Part shown: in pieces, positions 1 to 6,132 of the stretch
Numbering within the stretch: the stretch's first letter is position 1
Layout of the letters: the number at the start of each line of letters is the position of its first letter
Origin: Spirochaetaceae bacterium
GTDB taxonomy: Bacteria > Spirochaetota > Spirochaetia > Treponematales > Breznakiellaceae
Direction of reading: 5' to 3'
Length of the DNA: 10,610 nt
Assembly (NCBI GenBank): GCA_031255315.1
Contig: JAIRSS010000123.1
Coordinates: forward strand, 1 to 10,610
Translations under genes and position numbers: made by a program
Notes under the pieces: model-generated
Databases searched by the model: none
Seen by the model: the letters and a program-made list of their open reading frames with translations, nothing else
Told to the model about the DNA's origin: nothing

Positions 1-855
1 TTACCGCAGCAGGGGCGCTATCTCGTCGTAGGGAATGACTATCTCGATAAACCCCATCACATAGGGGGCTATTTCGTAGGGGTCCCAGTGAAACCCCAGG
101 CCGGCGGGGGTAAGGAAAAAGTTCTCCGGGATTTCAGGATGTTCCGTAAAGAAACCGCCCTGGCGCAGCGAGGCGTCTTCCGGGATTCCCGCGAAGTCCC
201 GCAGTTTTGCCGCTAAAAGACGCCCCAGGGCCGTATATGCGGCGGTTGGAATAATATCTTCCAGGGCGAGCCGCCTCATGGCAGCCGTATCGAAGAGGAA
301 ATACCGCTTTTCCCGCATACCGTGGGCGCCTCCCTGGTAGTAGTCCCGGACGCGGCTGACCGTAAGGCACCGGGTAAGCCCCGCCGGAGCGCGTTCCAGG
401 CCTGTTTCCGCGCCCTCGATGGTTTCGCGGTACTCCCAATTCCAGCTTTCCGAGGGCGCGCCGTCTTCCGCCGCCGCCGCCGTCTGCCCCGCGTCCTGGT
501 ACCGCGCGCGGTAGCCGGCGATAACCTGTTCAGCATACGTTTCGGGATCAAACCCGCCGAAAAGGGCGTCCCGGACAAGCTCCCCCAGTTTTCCCTCCAC
601 GGGAATGTTCTGAACGGCCATACTGATGAACAGCCGGGGGCCTTCGTTCCCGGAATCTGGGTTCAATGGTAGGAAGGCCGTTCTTACCGTGTTTTTAACC
701 GCCGCTGTCTCAAATTCGGTTTCGGACCGCCGGGTTTCCCCGGATGAACCGTCCGGGACGGACTGGCACGCTCCGGAGAACACGCCCAGGAGCAGTATCC
801 CCGCCAGGGCAAGAACCGCCGTACCGGGTTTTCTGATAACTGATTTTGTCTTCAT
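1..855 (-). CDS. Putative lipoprotein with RsiV/DUF3298-like domain
   Basis: A complete 284-residue reading frame runs from ATG (855-853) to TAA (3-1). The N-terminus has basic residues (KTKSVIRK), a hydrophobic stretch at about 12-28 and a lipobox ending FSGAC, so Cys30 is the likely lipidated residue and the protein is probably membrane-anchored outside the cytoplasm. A low-complexity linker follows. The C-terminal half carries DYYQGGAHG (171-179) and FLTPAGLGFHWDPYEIAPY (247-265) with an ending like VIPYDEIAPLL. These match what I know of the DUF4163/DUF3298 module found in RsiV (an anti-sigma factor that binds lysozyme) and in PdaC-like proteins. No transmembrane anti-sigma N-terminus is present, so this is a stand-alone lipoprotein and its ligand is unknown. 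There is no Shine-Dalgarno sequence before the ATG and no alternative in-frame start between the promoter and the signal peptide. The family call is fairly sure; the function is not. Confidence 0.8.
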   Translation of the reverse strand: MKTKSVIRKPGTAVLALAGILLLGVFSGACQSVPDGSSGETRRSETEFETAAVKNTVRTAFLPLNPDSGNEGPRLFISMAVQNIPVEGKLGELVRDALFGGFDPETYAEQVIAGYRARYQDAGQTAAAAEDGAPSESWNWEYRETIEGAETGLERAPAGLTRCLTVSRVRDYYQGGAHGMREKRYFLFDTAAMRRLALEDIIPTAAYTALGRLLAAKLRDFAGIPEDASLRQGGFFTEHPEIPENFFLTPAGLGFHWDPYEIAPYVMGFIEIVIPYDEIAPLLR

Positions 856-863
856 GATTCGTA

Positions 864-892
864 AGTATAGTATTTTTATGGCTATTTGTCAG
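864..892 (-). promoter_or_regulatory. Sigma70-type promoter for the lipoprotein gene
   Basis: On the minus strand, CTGACA (892-887) is followed after exactly 17 bp by TATACT (869-864). Each hexamer is one mismatch from consensus. The expected transcription start (about 7 nt past the -10) falls near 857, only about 2 nt before the ATG at 855. The message would then be leaderless or nearly so, which agrees with the missing Shine-Dalgarno sequence. The start site is inferred, not measured. Confidence 0.65.
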
Positions 893-898
893 GTTTCC

Positions 899-907
899 TG
901 CTATACT
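899..907 (+). promoter_or_regulatory. Extended -10 promoter for the methyltransferase gene
   Basis: TGC-TATACT at 899-907 is an extended -10 element (TGn plus a one-mismatch -10). No good -35 sits 16-18 bp upstream: the hexamer at 879-884 is TGGCTA. TTGTCA at 886-891 is too close to serve. Initiation would be expected near 914, just before the ATG at 916, again predicting a leaderless or nearly leaderless transcript. The element lies immediately next to the divergent promoter at 864-892, so the two could interfere or be co-regulated. Confidence 0.5.
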
Positions 908-915
908 AATCGTTA

Positions 916-1731
916 ATGAACCGCGATGTTTGGCCGCTTGAACCGGGGCCTGAAAAAGAATGGTTTTACGACGACGGCTTTTGGGAACAGTTCGCCCCCG
1001 TTATGTTTGACCATAAACGGATGGCCGAAATTTCCCGTGTGGCAGACGGAATCATCCGCCTGGCCCGTCCGGATACGTCCCGGCGCAGCGGGCCGTCCGC
1101 CGGTTCCTCCCCGCTCCGGGTTCTGGATCTCTGCTGCGGGTTTGGCCGCATCACCCTGGAACTGGCCCGCCGGGGCTTCTCCCCGGTGGGGGTGGACGTC
1201 ACGAAGGCGTACCTGGAAACCGCCCGGGACGACGCGGCCAGTGAAAACCTGGATATAGAATTCGTCCAGTCCGACATCCGCGCCTTTAAACGCCCGTCCG
1301 CCTTTGATCTGGCGGTGAACCTCTATATATCCTTTGGCTATTTTGCCAACCCGGAAGACGACCGGCTCGCGGCGCAAAACGCCTGGGATTCCCTTAAGGA
1401 GGGCGGCGTTTTTATCATTGAGACGTTGGGAAAAGAAACCGCGGTTCGGGACTTTGTTGAAGCCGAATGGTTCGAACGGGCCGGCTTCATGGTACTCACC
1501 CACTACGCCCCGCTGGATTCCTGGTCCCTGCTTGAAAACCGGTGGATCCTCATCGATCAAAAGGACGGGCGGCGTATCGAAAAGACCTTTGTCCAGCGCT
1601 TATACGCCGCCTCGGAACTGCGGCGGCTCCTGTTCGACGCGGGTTTTTCCACGGTGGAACTCTACGGCGGGTGGGACGAATCCCCCTACGATCACCGGGC
1701 GGAAGCGCTGATTGCCGTGGGAAGAAAATGA
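916..1731 (+). CDS. Class I SAM-dependent methyltransferase
   Basis: The 271-residue protein has a Rossmann-type methyltransferase core. Motif I (VLDLCCGFGRI) is at 69-79 and the acidic SAM-ribose position is in VGVDVT (91-96). A motif similar to post-I/IV is FDLAVNLYISFGYF (130-143), followed by the strand GGVFIIET (163-170). The N-terminus (residues 15-31, including DDGFWEQFAPVMF) is the conserved lead-in of the subfamily that often precedes domain PF13649/PF08241. The target substrate cannot be inferred. In-frame TAA at 907-909 limits the start to ATG 916. No Shine-Dalgarno sequence precedes it, consistent with a leaderless mRNA. The gene is divergent from the lipoprotein gene and 60 bp upstream of glpK in the same direction, so read-through into glpK is plausible. 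Confidence 0.85.
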   Translation: MNRDVWPLEPGPEKEWFYDDGFWEQFAPVMFDHKRMAEISRVADGIIRLARPDTSRRSGPSAGSSPLRVLDLCCGFGRITLELARRGFSPVGVDVTKAYLETARDDAASENLDIEFVQSDIRAFKRPSAFDLAVNLYISFGYFANPEDDRLAAQNAWDSLKEGGVFIIETLGKETAVRDFVEAEWFERAGFMVLTHYAPLDSWSLLENRWILIDQKDGRRIEKTFVQRLYAASELRRLLFDAGFSTVELYGGWDESPYDHRAEALIAVGRK

Positions 1732-1740
1732 AAATCATAG

Positions 1741-1776
1741 GAGGTTTTCCCAAAACTTCAGTTTTGGAGCAGCCTC
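1741..1776 (+). repeat. Nested inverted repeat between the methyltransferase gene and glpK
   Basis: An inner 7-bp stem, CCAAAAC (1750-1756) with GTTTTGG (1761-1767), encloses a TTCA tetraloop. An outer helix, GAGG (1741-1744) with CCTC (1773-1776), closes around it. The outer left arm is part of AGGAGG (1739-1744), a perfect Shine-Dalgarno-like hexamer with no start codon at a usable distance. There is no T-tract after the stem, so an intrinsic terminator is unlikely. It could be an interspersed palindromic repeat or an mRNA structure in the 5' region of glpK. Confidence 0.5.
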
Positions 1777-1791
1777 TAACGGAGCGTAGGT

Positions 1792-3285
1792 ATGGCTAAG
1801 TATGTTCTTGCGTTGGATCAAGGCACAACCAGTTCCCGTGCCATCCTGTTTGACGGCGATCAAAGGACAGCCGGGACCGCCCAAAAGGAATTCGCCCAGA
1901 TTTATCCCCGCGCGGGATGGGTGGAACACGATCCTATGGAGATCTATTCCTCCCAGTACGCGGTGATGATGGAGCTTATCACCCAGCAGGGGGTCGCGCC
2001 GGGGGACATTGCCGCGATAGGGATAACAAACCAGCGGGAAACTACCGTTCTTTGGGACAAGTTCACGGGGCGGCCGGTGTATAACGCCATTGTATGGCAG
2101 TGCCGGCGTACCGCGGAGATCGTAGACGATCTTGTACAACAGGGGTTTTCGGACTATATCAGGAAAATCACGGGGCTGATCCCGGACGCCTATTTTTCAG
2201 GGACCAAAATCAAGTGGATTCTGGATCATGTTGAAGGCGCGCGGGAAAAGGCGGAACGGGGGGAAATTCTCTTCGGGACTGTGGATACCTGGCTTATCTG
2301 GAAGCTGACCAACGGGGCGGTCCATGTAACCGATTACACCAACGCCAGCAGGACCATGCTCTTTGACATTCACAACCTGGACTGGGACGATACCCTGCTT
2401 AACGCCCTGGGTATCCCCCGGGCCATGCTGCCCGGCGTGCGGCCCTCAAGTTCGGTGTACGGTACGGCCAACATCCAGGGCGCGGAGGTTCCCCTGGCCG
2501 CCGCCGCCGGGGACCAGCAGGCGGCCCTGTTCGGCCAGTGCTGCTTTTCAAAAGGGGAGGCGAAAAACACCTACGGCACCGGCTGTTTCCTCCTTATGAA
2601 CACCGGGAACGAGGCGTACGAAAGCCGGAACGGTCTCATAACCACCATTACCGCGAGCCTTCCGGGGACGATCCAATACGCCCTGGAGGGAAGCGTTTTT
2701 GCGGGCGGCGCGGTGATTCAATGGCTGCGGGACGAATTGCGGATCATCTCCGAAAGCGCCGATTCTGAGTATTACGCCGGCAAGGTCCCCGATACCGGCG
2801 GGGTCTACCTGGTTCCCGCTTTTACGGGTCTGGGCGCTCCCTACTGGGATATGTACGCCCGGGGCTGCCTTGTGGGGATTACCCGGGGCACCAAACGGTA
2901 CCACATTATCCGCGCTGCGGAAGAGTCTATCGCGTACCAGAGCCTGGACCTGATCCGGGCCATGGAAAAGGACACAGGCGCTAAAATCCCGGAACTCCGG
3001 GTGGACGGCGGCGCCAGCCGGGACGCTTTTCTTATGCAGTTCCAGGCGGACGTCATGGGGGGCCGCATCTTGCGTCCGGGAATACAGGAAACCACCGCCC
3101 TGGGCGCGGCGTGTCTTGCGGGAATAGCCGTGGGGTTCTGGAAGGGTCTTGACGAAGTAACGGCCCGTCGGCAAATCGACCGGGTGTTCGAGCCGTCCTT
3201 GGATCAGGAAAAACGGGAAGCCCTGCTTGCGGGCTGGCATAAAGCCGTTGGCCGCAGCCGGGGCTGGGCGAAACCGGAGAATTAA
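1792..3285 (+). CDS. glpK: Glycerol kinase
   Basis: The 497-residue protein is full length for glycerol kinase (about 500) and colinear with it throughout. It phosphorylates glycerol to sn-glycerol 3-phosphate with ATP in the cytoplasm. FGGY-family motifs are clear: the N-terminal phosphate loop [12 protein letters not shown] (6-17), glycerol-binding ITNQRETT (78-85) and WQCRRT (102-107), [10 protein letters not shown] (133-142), and [10 protein letters not shown] (240-249) with the catalytic base Asp241. Later come [21 protein letters not shown] and the C-terminal LRVDGGAS. The Gly-rich loop that binds fructose-1,6-bisphosphate in the E. coli enzyme is replaced by [12 protein letters not shown]. 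No His matching the HPr-phosphorylated residue of Gram-positive enzymes is visible. GGAG (1781-1784) lies 7 nt before the ATG. No glpF or glpD neighbour is in view. Confidence 0.97.
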   Translation: MAKYVLALDQGTTSSRAILFDGDQRTAGTAQKEFAQIYPRAGWVEHDPMEIYSSQYAVMMELITQQGVAPGDIAAIGITNQRETTVLWDKFTGRPVYNAIVWQCRRTAEIVDDLVQQGFSDYIRKITGLIPDAYFSGTKIKWILDHVEGAREKAERGEILFGTVDTWLIWKLTNGAVHVTDYTNASRTMLFDIHNLDWDDTLLNALGIPRAMLPGVRPSSSVYGTANIQGAEVPLAAAAGDQQAALFGQCCFSKGEAKNTYGTGCFLLMNTGNEAYESRNGLITTITASLPGTIQYALEGSVFAGGAVIQWLRDELRIISESADSEYYAGKVPDTGGVYLVPAFTGLGAPYWDMYARGCLVGITRGTKRYHIIRAAEESIAYQSLDLIRAMEKDTGAKIPELRVDGGASRDAFLMQFQADVMGGRILRPGIQETTALGAACLAGIAVGFWKGLDEVTARRQIDRVFEPSLDQEKREALLAGWHKAVGRSRGWAKPEN

Positions 3286-3373
3286 AGAAGGATGAGGGAA
3301 ACAATGAGGAAGAAGGGATGTCCGTATACGGATTCAGATACTATTCTCTGGTGATAAATAAGGAGGCTCAAGT
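3286..3373 (+). promoter_or_regulatory. Leader of mtnP with 12-bp palindrome and strong RBS
   Basis: This 88-bp gap separates glpK from mtnP. It contains the perfect 12-bp palindrome TCCGTATACGGA (3321-3332), which could be an operator half-site pair or simply chance. AGGAGG at 3361-3366 sits 7 nt before the mtnP ATG and is the best ribosome binding site in the window. I see no convincing -35/-10 pair and no terminator, so mtnP may be transcribed from upstream. Confidence 0.4.
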
Positions 3374-4123
3374 ATGGCGGTTATCGGTATTATAGGCGGA
3401 AGCGGTCTGGATAATCCCGACATTTTATCCAATCCCCGGGACGAAACGGCGGCGACTCCCTTTGGAGAACCTTCGTCTCCCCTGAAACGGGGGACAATCG
3501 GCGGCGTGGAAGTGGTCTTGTTAGGCCGCCACGGGCGGGAACACACCATTCCTCCCAGCCAGGTAAACTACCGGGCCAATATTGCGGCCCTCAAGAATGC
3601 GGGCTGCACCCATATCCTCGCGACCACGGCGGTGGGATCCCTGCGGGAAGAGATAGCCAGGGGGGATCTCGTGATTATCGATCAGTTTATTGATTTTACT
3701 AAACAGCGAAAGGCAACCTGTCATGAGCGATTTGAGCCGCACAATCCCGTACATACTCCTATGGCGGACCCCTACGACAGTCGGCTTAGGGGAATCCTGT
3801 GTGAGGAATGCATACGTCTGGGGTATCGTTTCCACGATCATGGTACGGTAATCACGATTGAAGGGCCCCGCTTTTCCACCCGTGCGGAATCCCGCATGTT
3901 CCGCGCTTGGGGCGCCGACATCATCAATATGTCCGTTGCTACGGAAACGGCGCTGGCGAATGAATTGGGCCTTCCCTATGCGGCGGTGGCCATGAGTACC
4001 GACTACGATTCCTGGCGTTCCGATGAGGAGCCGGTTACCTGGGAAGCCGTCGCCCAGGTATTCGCCGGCAACGCGGCTAAGGTAACCGCCCTGCTTACGG
4101 CGGTTATCCCCCGGATTTCCTAA
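3374..4123 (+). CDS. mtnP: S-methyl-5'-thioadenosine phosphorylase
   Basis: The 249-residue protein cleaves 5'-methylthioadenosine with phosphate to adenine and 5-methylthioribose-1-phosphate, the entry step of methionine salvage. It belongs to the trimeric PNP/MTAP phosphorylase family. Visible motifs are the phosphate-binding start GIIGGSGL (5-12), RHGREHTIPPSQVNYRANI (52-70), TTAVGSLREEI (84-94), IIDQFIDFT (101-109), TIEGPRFSTRAES (161-173), WGADIINMS (179-187) and TDYDSW (209-214). The last supplies Asp210 and Asp212, the pair that in MTAP selects 6-aminopurines; guanine/hypoxanthine PNPs have Asn at the first of these sites. The similarity to MTAP, as opposed to general PNP, is strong along its whole length. 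Other salvage genes (mtnA, mtnK and so on) are not in the window. The start is fixed by AGGAGG 7 nt upstream. Confidence 0.92.
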   Translation: MAVIGIIGGSGLDNPDILSNPRDETAATPFGEPSSPLKRGTIGGVEVVLLGRHGREHTIPPSQVNYRANIAALKNAGCTHILATTAVGSLREEIARGDLVIIDQFIDFTKQRKATCHERFEPHNPVHTPMADPYDSRLRGILCEECIRLGYRFHDHGTVITIEGPRFSTRAESRMFRAWGADIINMSVATETALANELGLPYAAVAMSTDYDSWRSDEEPVTWEAVAQVFAGNAAKVTALLTAVIPRIS

Positions 4124-4153
4124 GGTCCCGGGCGGTACAGCATACACGGTGTG

Positions 4154-4188
4154 CCGGCGGCTCATAGCCGTCGTCCCAAAGCCGCCGG
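4154..4188 (+). repeat. GC-rich inverted repeat downstream of mtnP
   Basis: CCGGCGGCT (4154-4162) pairs perfectly with AGCCGCCGG (4180-4188) over 9 bp around a 17-nt loop. A competing local hairpin, GGCGGCT-CAT-AGCCGTC (4156-4172, one G-U pair), shares the left arm. It begins about 30 nt after the mtnP stop. It may mark the 3' end of that transcript, but there is no T-run, so a simple intrinsic terminator is not supported. Confidence 0.4.
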
Positions 4189-4216
4189 GCCACTACCGTC
4201 ATGCGGGGATGCGGCA

Positions 4217-4302
4217 GATTGCCGGGCGAAGCAATCCTGAGAAACATCCGCTCGTCTGGATTACGCCGCCCGACGGCTCGCTTCGCCCCCGTTGAACGGG
4301 CG
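4217..4302 (+). repeat. Cluster of nested inverted repeats in the mtnP-YkgJ gap
   Basis: Several arms are packed here. GATTGC (4217-4222) pairs with GCAATC (4231-4236). GGGCGAAGC (4224-4232) pairs with GCTTCGCCC (4280-4288) over 9 bp. AATCC (4233-4237) pairs with GGATT (4258-4262) inside that. A last small hairpin, CCCGT-TGA-ACGGG (4289-4300 region), closes the array. Sequence such as GGCGAAGCAATCC resembles the short interspersed palindromic repeats seen between genes in many bacteria (recalled, not searched). I see no gene here: a 40-codon ORF at 4201-4323 lacks an RBS. The rest of the 4124-4395 gap holds only the hairpin at 4154-4188 and the promoter at 4320-4348. Confidence 0.4.
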
Positions 4303-4319
4303 TTGCGTTTAGGGTTCTC

Positions 4320-4348
4320 TTGAAATACCGGGGATTTTGTAGTATTAT
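4320..4348 (+). promoter_or_regulatory. Sigma70-type promoter for the YkgJ-family gene
   Basis: TTGAAA (4320-4325) and TATTAT (4343-4348) are separated by exactly 17 bp, with an AT-rich stretch after the -10. Transcription would be expected to begin near 4355, giving a leader of about 40 nt before the GTG start at 4396. It is the best-looking + strand promoter in the window. It may drive the YkgJ-family gene and possibly the MBL-fold gene and the downstream operon, as I see no clear terminator until after the window. Confidence 0.65.
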
Positions 4349-4395
4349 ATCTAAATAATGAATATACGTGCGAAAGGGGGAAGGTTTCTCTCCTG

Positions 4396-4851
4396 GTGAA
4401 AACAATGCCGGATGATCCCTTTTATGTTCGCGGACTTTGTTTTTCGTGTACCCGTTGTTCCGCCTGCTGCCGGGTCGATCCCGGCTATGTGTTTCTTTCT
4501 AAAACCGATGCAGCTATTCTGGCAGGCGCGCTGAGTATGGAGTATACTGAATTCACTGAGACCTATTGCCGTTGGATAGATGATTACGAAGGTAAGGCGC
4601 GGCTTTCCCTCAAAGAAAAAGCCAATTATGATTGCGTCTTCTGGAAAAAAGGCTGTACTGTTTACGAGGCGCGGCCCGTACAGTGCAGGACCTTTCCGTT
4701 TTGGCCGGATATTTTGGCGTCTCAGGAAACCTGGGATAACGCCGGCCTGTCCTGTCCGGGCATCGGGAAAGGGAAACGGCATGGCCGGGCGTATATTGAA
4801 CTGCGGTTACAGAAACAGCAAACGAACCCCGTTATAGAAAAAACGGTCTGA
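4396..4851 (+). CDS. YkgJ-family cysteine cluster (CxxCxxCC) protein
   Basis: The 151-residue protein has a cysteine cluster near its N-terminus, CFSCTRCSACC (Cys15, 18, 21, 24, 25). More conserved cysteines follow at 80, 87, 97 and 120, in the contexts YDCVFW, KKGCTVYEARPVQCRTFPFWP and LSCPG. This is the pattern of the YkgJ/UPF0153 family (PF03692), thought to bind zinc or iron / an Fe-S cluster; the biochemical role is unknown. I choose the GTG at 4396 as the start because AAGG (4381-4384) in a purine-rich run is 11 nt upstream; ATG 4405 would be 20 nt away. Base composition is less GC-rich than glpK. A promoter (4320-4348) precedes it. The next gene, an MBL-fold hydrolase, begins 123 bp after its stop. 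Confidence 0.85.
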   Translation: MKTMPDDPFYVRGLCFSCTRCSACCRVDPGYVFLSKTDAAILAGALSMEYTEFTETYCRWIDDYEGKARLSLKEKANYDCVFWKKGCTVYEARPVQCRTFPFWPDILASQETWDNAGLSCPGIGKGKRHGRAYIELRLQKQQTNPVIEKTV

Positions 4852-4871
4852 TGGGTAAGGGGCGGTATATA

Positions 4872-4922
4872 CCTGCGATATGGTTCCGGGGCGGGGACGG
4901 TGTGTAAAACCCATATCGCAGG
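4872..4922 (+). repeat. 12-bp inverted repeat with G-rich loop in the MBL gene leader
   Basis: CCTGCGATATGG (4872-4883) and CCATATCGCAGG (4911-4922) are perfectly complementary over 12 bp around a 27-nt loop containing GGGGCGGGG. Downstream, the tandem octamer GCGGCAGT (4926-4933, 4934-4941) is followed by a second CGCAGG (4946-4951), which could pair with the left arm instead. The structure lies wholly between the YkgJ gene stop (4851) and the MBL gene start (4975). No T-tract follows. It could be a regulatory mRNA leader, a protein-binding site or part of a repeat family; I do not recognise a known riboswitch. Confidence 0.55.
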
Positions 4923-4974
4923 ACCGCGGCAGTGCGGCAGTACTCCGCAGGTTAATAATGGTAAGGAAGTATCC

Positions 4975-5916
4975 ATGCATATCCGTTTTTGGGGCGTTTG
5001 CGGTTCATTGCCGGCTCCGCTGGTACCTGAGCAAATAAAAGATAAGATTTCCGCGATTATTGAGCGGCTTACTCCCCTGGATATAGAAAGCCCGGCGAGC
5101 AGGGAGCGGTTCCTGGCGGCCTTGCCGCCCTGGTTGTTTGGGACCATAGGCGGTAATACCCCCTGTGTTTCAGTTGAGGGTGATGATTTTCAGGAACGAA
5201 TCATATTTGACGCCGGATCAGGGCTTCGGGAACTGGGAAACGCCCTTGCGCGGGAAAGGCCGAAACCCCTTCGGTATCATCTCTTCTTTTCCCATTTCCA
5301 CTGGGATCATATTCAGGGGCTTCCGTTTTTTGATCCGCTCTACAATCCGGCGGCGCGCATTGATATGTATTCCCCGGTCTCCGATTTGCAAACCCTCCTG
5401 AGCGGGCAAATGAAGGGTCCCTATTTCCCGGTTACCCTGGAATCTTCGGGGGCCGAAAAATGCTTTCACCTGTTAAAAGGCCCCATCACCCTGAACGGGG
5501 TAACCGTAAGGTACCGAAAGATGAACCATCCCGGAGATTCTTACGCCTATCGCCTTGACGACGGCAAACGCTGTTTTATTTATGCGACGGATGCGGAATT
5601 ATCCGCGGGGGATTTTACACAGAGCCAAGAAAACGCCGCGTTTTTCCGGAACGCTGATCTCCTCGTTTTGGACTCTCAATATACCCTGGACGAGGCGGTT
5701 GAAAAATACAACTGGGGCCACAGCGCCTTCAGCATGGGGGTGGATTTCGCGGTTAATTGGGAGATAAAGCATCTGGTGCTCTTTCATCATGATCCGGCCT
5801 ATGATGATAAAAAAGCAGCCGGCATACTCCAGGCGGCCCAGCGGTACAGAGAGCGGATGAACATACAGGGGATCAAAATATCCCTCGCTATGGAAGGAAT
5901 GGAGATACCGGTATAA
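4975..5916 (+). CDS. MBL-fold metallo-hydrolase
   Basis: The 313-residue protein carries the metallo-beta-lactamase signature HFHWDH (107-112), with His107, His109, Asp111 and His112 as metal ligands. Further likely ligands are His185 in MNHPGDSYAYR, Asp206 in YATDAE and His271/272 in LFHHDP. GGNTPCV (59-65) and FDAGSGLREL (78-87) are typical of the branch related to RNase Z, PhnP and PqqB (COG1235-like). This branch hydrolyses phosphodiester or similar bonds, so the substrate here is open. The frame is open back to a GTG at 4900. The conserved start MHIRFWGVCGSLP and AAGGAAG at 4963-4969 favour ATG 4975, and the 4900 start would place the leader inverted repeat partly in the coding region. 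It ends 90 bp before the small ORF at 6007. Confidence 0.87.
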   Translation: MHIRFWGVCGSLPAPLVPEQIKDKISAIIERLTPLDIESPASRERFLAALPPWLFGTIGGNTPCVSVEGDDFQERIIFDAGSGLRELGNALARERPKPLRYHLFFSHFHWDHIQGLPFFDPLYNPAARIDMYSPVSDLQTLLSGQMKGPYFPVTLESSGAEKCFHLLKGPITLNGVTVRYRKMNHPGDSYAYRLDDGKRCFIYATDAELSAGDFTQSQENAAFFRNADLLVLDSQYTLDEAVEKYNWGHSAFSMGVDFAVNWEIKHLVLFHHDPAYDDKKAAGILQAAQRYRERMNIQGIKISLAMEGMEIPV

Positions 5917-6006
5917 ATTATGAGGCATTCACAGGAGGCGGGCGTCTTTATCGGCCTTAGGGAACTGATAACCATATTTCCGCGGATTAAAGGGGGCGAG
6001 TATACG

Positions 6007-6132
6007 ATGAACCCCGCAGAGCGTCAGGTGCTTATGAAAATAGAGAAGGTCCTCTACGAGTATCTTACGGTGGAGGAGGTTGAAAACCTTGCGCGGATTC
6101 CCGGCTGCCCCCGGGAAGGGGATGGTCAATGA
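6007..6132 (+). CDS. Small hypothetical protein, coupled to mltG
   Basis: The 41-residue product (starting MNPAERQVLMKIEKVLYEY) is rich in charged and aliphatic residues and looks helical, with no signal peptide, membrane segment or cysteine pair (a single Cys near the C-terminus). I do not recognise a family. AGGGGG (5991-5996) lies 10 nt before this ATG. Its TGA overlaps the mltG start as ATGA, suggesting translational coupling. The frame is open upstream to ATG 5920, adding 29 residues, but that start lacks a good RBS. The function is unknown. The position at the head of the mltG-dnaG-rpoD run and the overlap make it more than a chance ORF. Confidence 0.55.
   Translation: MNPAERQVLMKIEKVLYEYLTVEEVENLARIPGCPREGDGQ

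Noticed and set aside
886..907. TTGTCA at 886-891 as the -35 for the methyltransferase promoter
   Set aside because: It is only 10 bp from the TATACT at 902-907, far short of the 16-18 bp needed. It instead overlaps the -35 of the opposite promoter.
2548..3240. Minus-strand open frame of 230 codons inside glpK
   Set aside because: It overlaps the conserved C-terminal half of glycerol kinase completely, has no RBS and shows no family features.
3292..3354. 20-residue ORF in the glpK-mtnP gap
   Set aside because: It has no properly spaced RBS and its sequence is unremarkable. It overlaps the palindrome, and nothing indicates translation.
4150..4310. Possible tRNA or intrinsic terminator in the mtnP downstream gap
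   Set aside because: A TTCAA-like triplet run appears on the minus strand, but no acceptor stem or anticodon arm can be built. None of the hairpins is followed by a T-run.
4201..4323. 40-residue ORF in the mtnP-YkgJ gap
   Set aside because: It has no RBS, lies inside the inverted-repeat cluster and ends at the promoter. The Arg-rich translation looks like read-through of repeat DNA.
4900..4974. N-terminal extension of the MBL-fold protein from GTG 4900
   Set aside because: It would translate half of the leader inverted repeat into an unconserved peptide. ATG 4975 has a good RBS and begins exactly at the conserved first beta strand.
5920..6006. Upstream start extending the small ORF before mltG
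   Set aside because: ATG 5920 has no well-placed Shine-Dalgarno sequence (GGAG is about 15 nt away), whereas ATG 6007 has AGGGGG at 10 nt.
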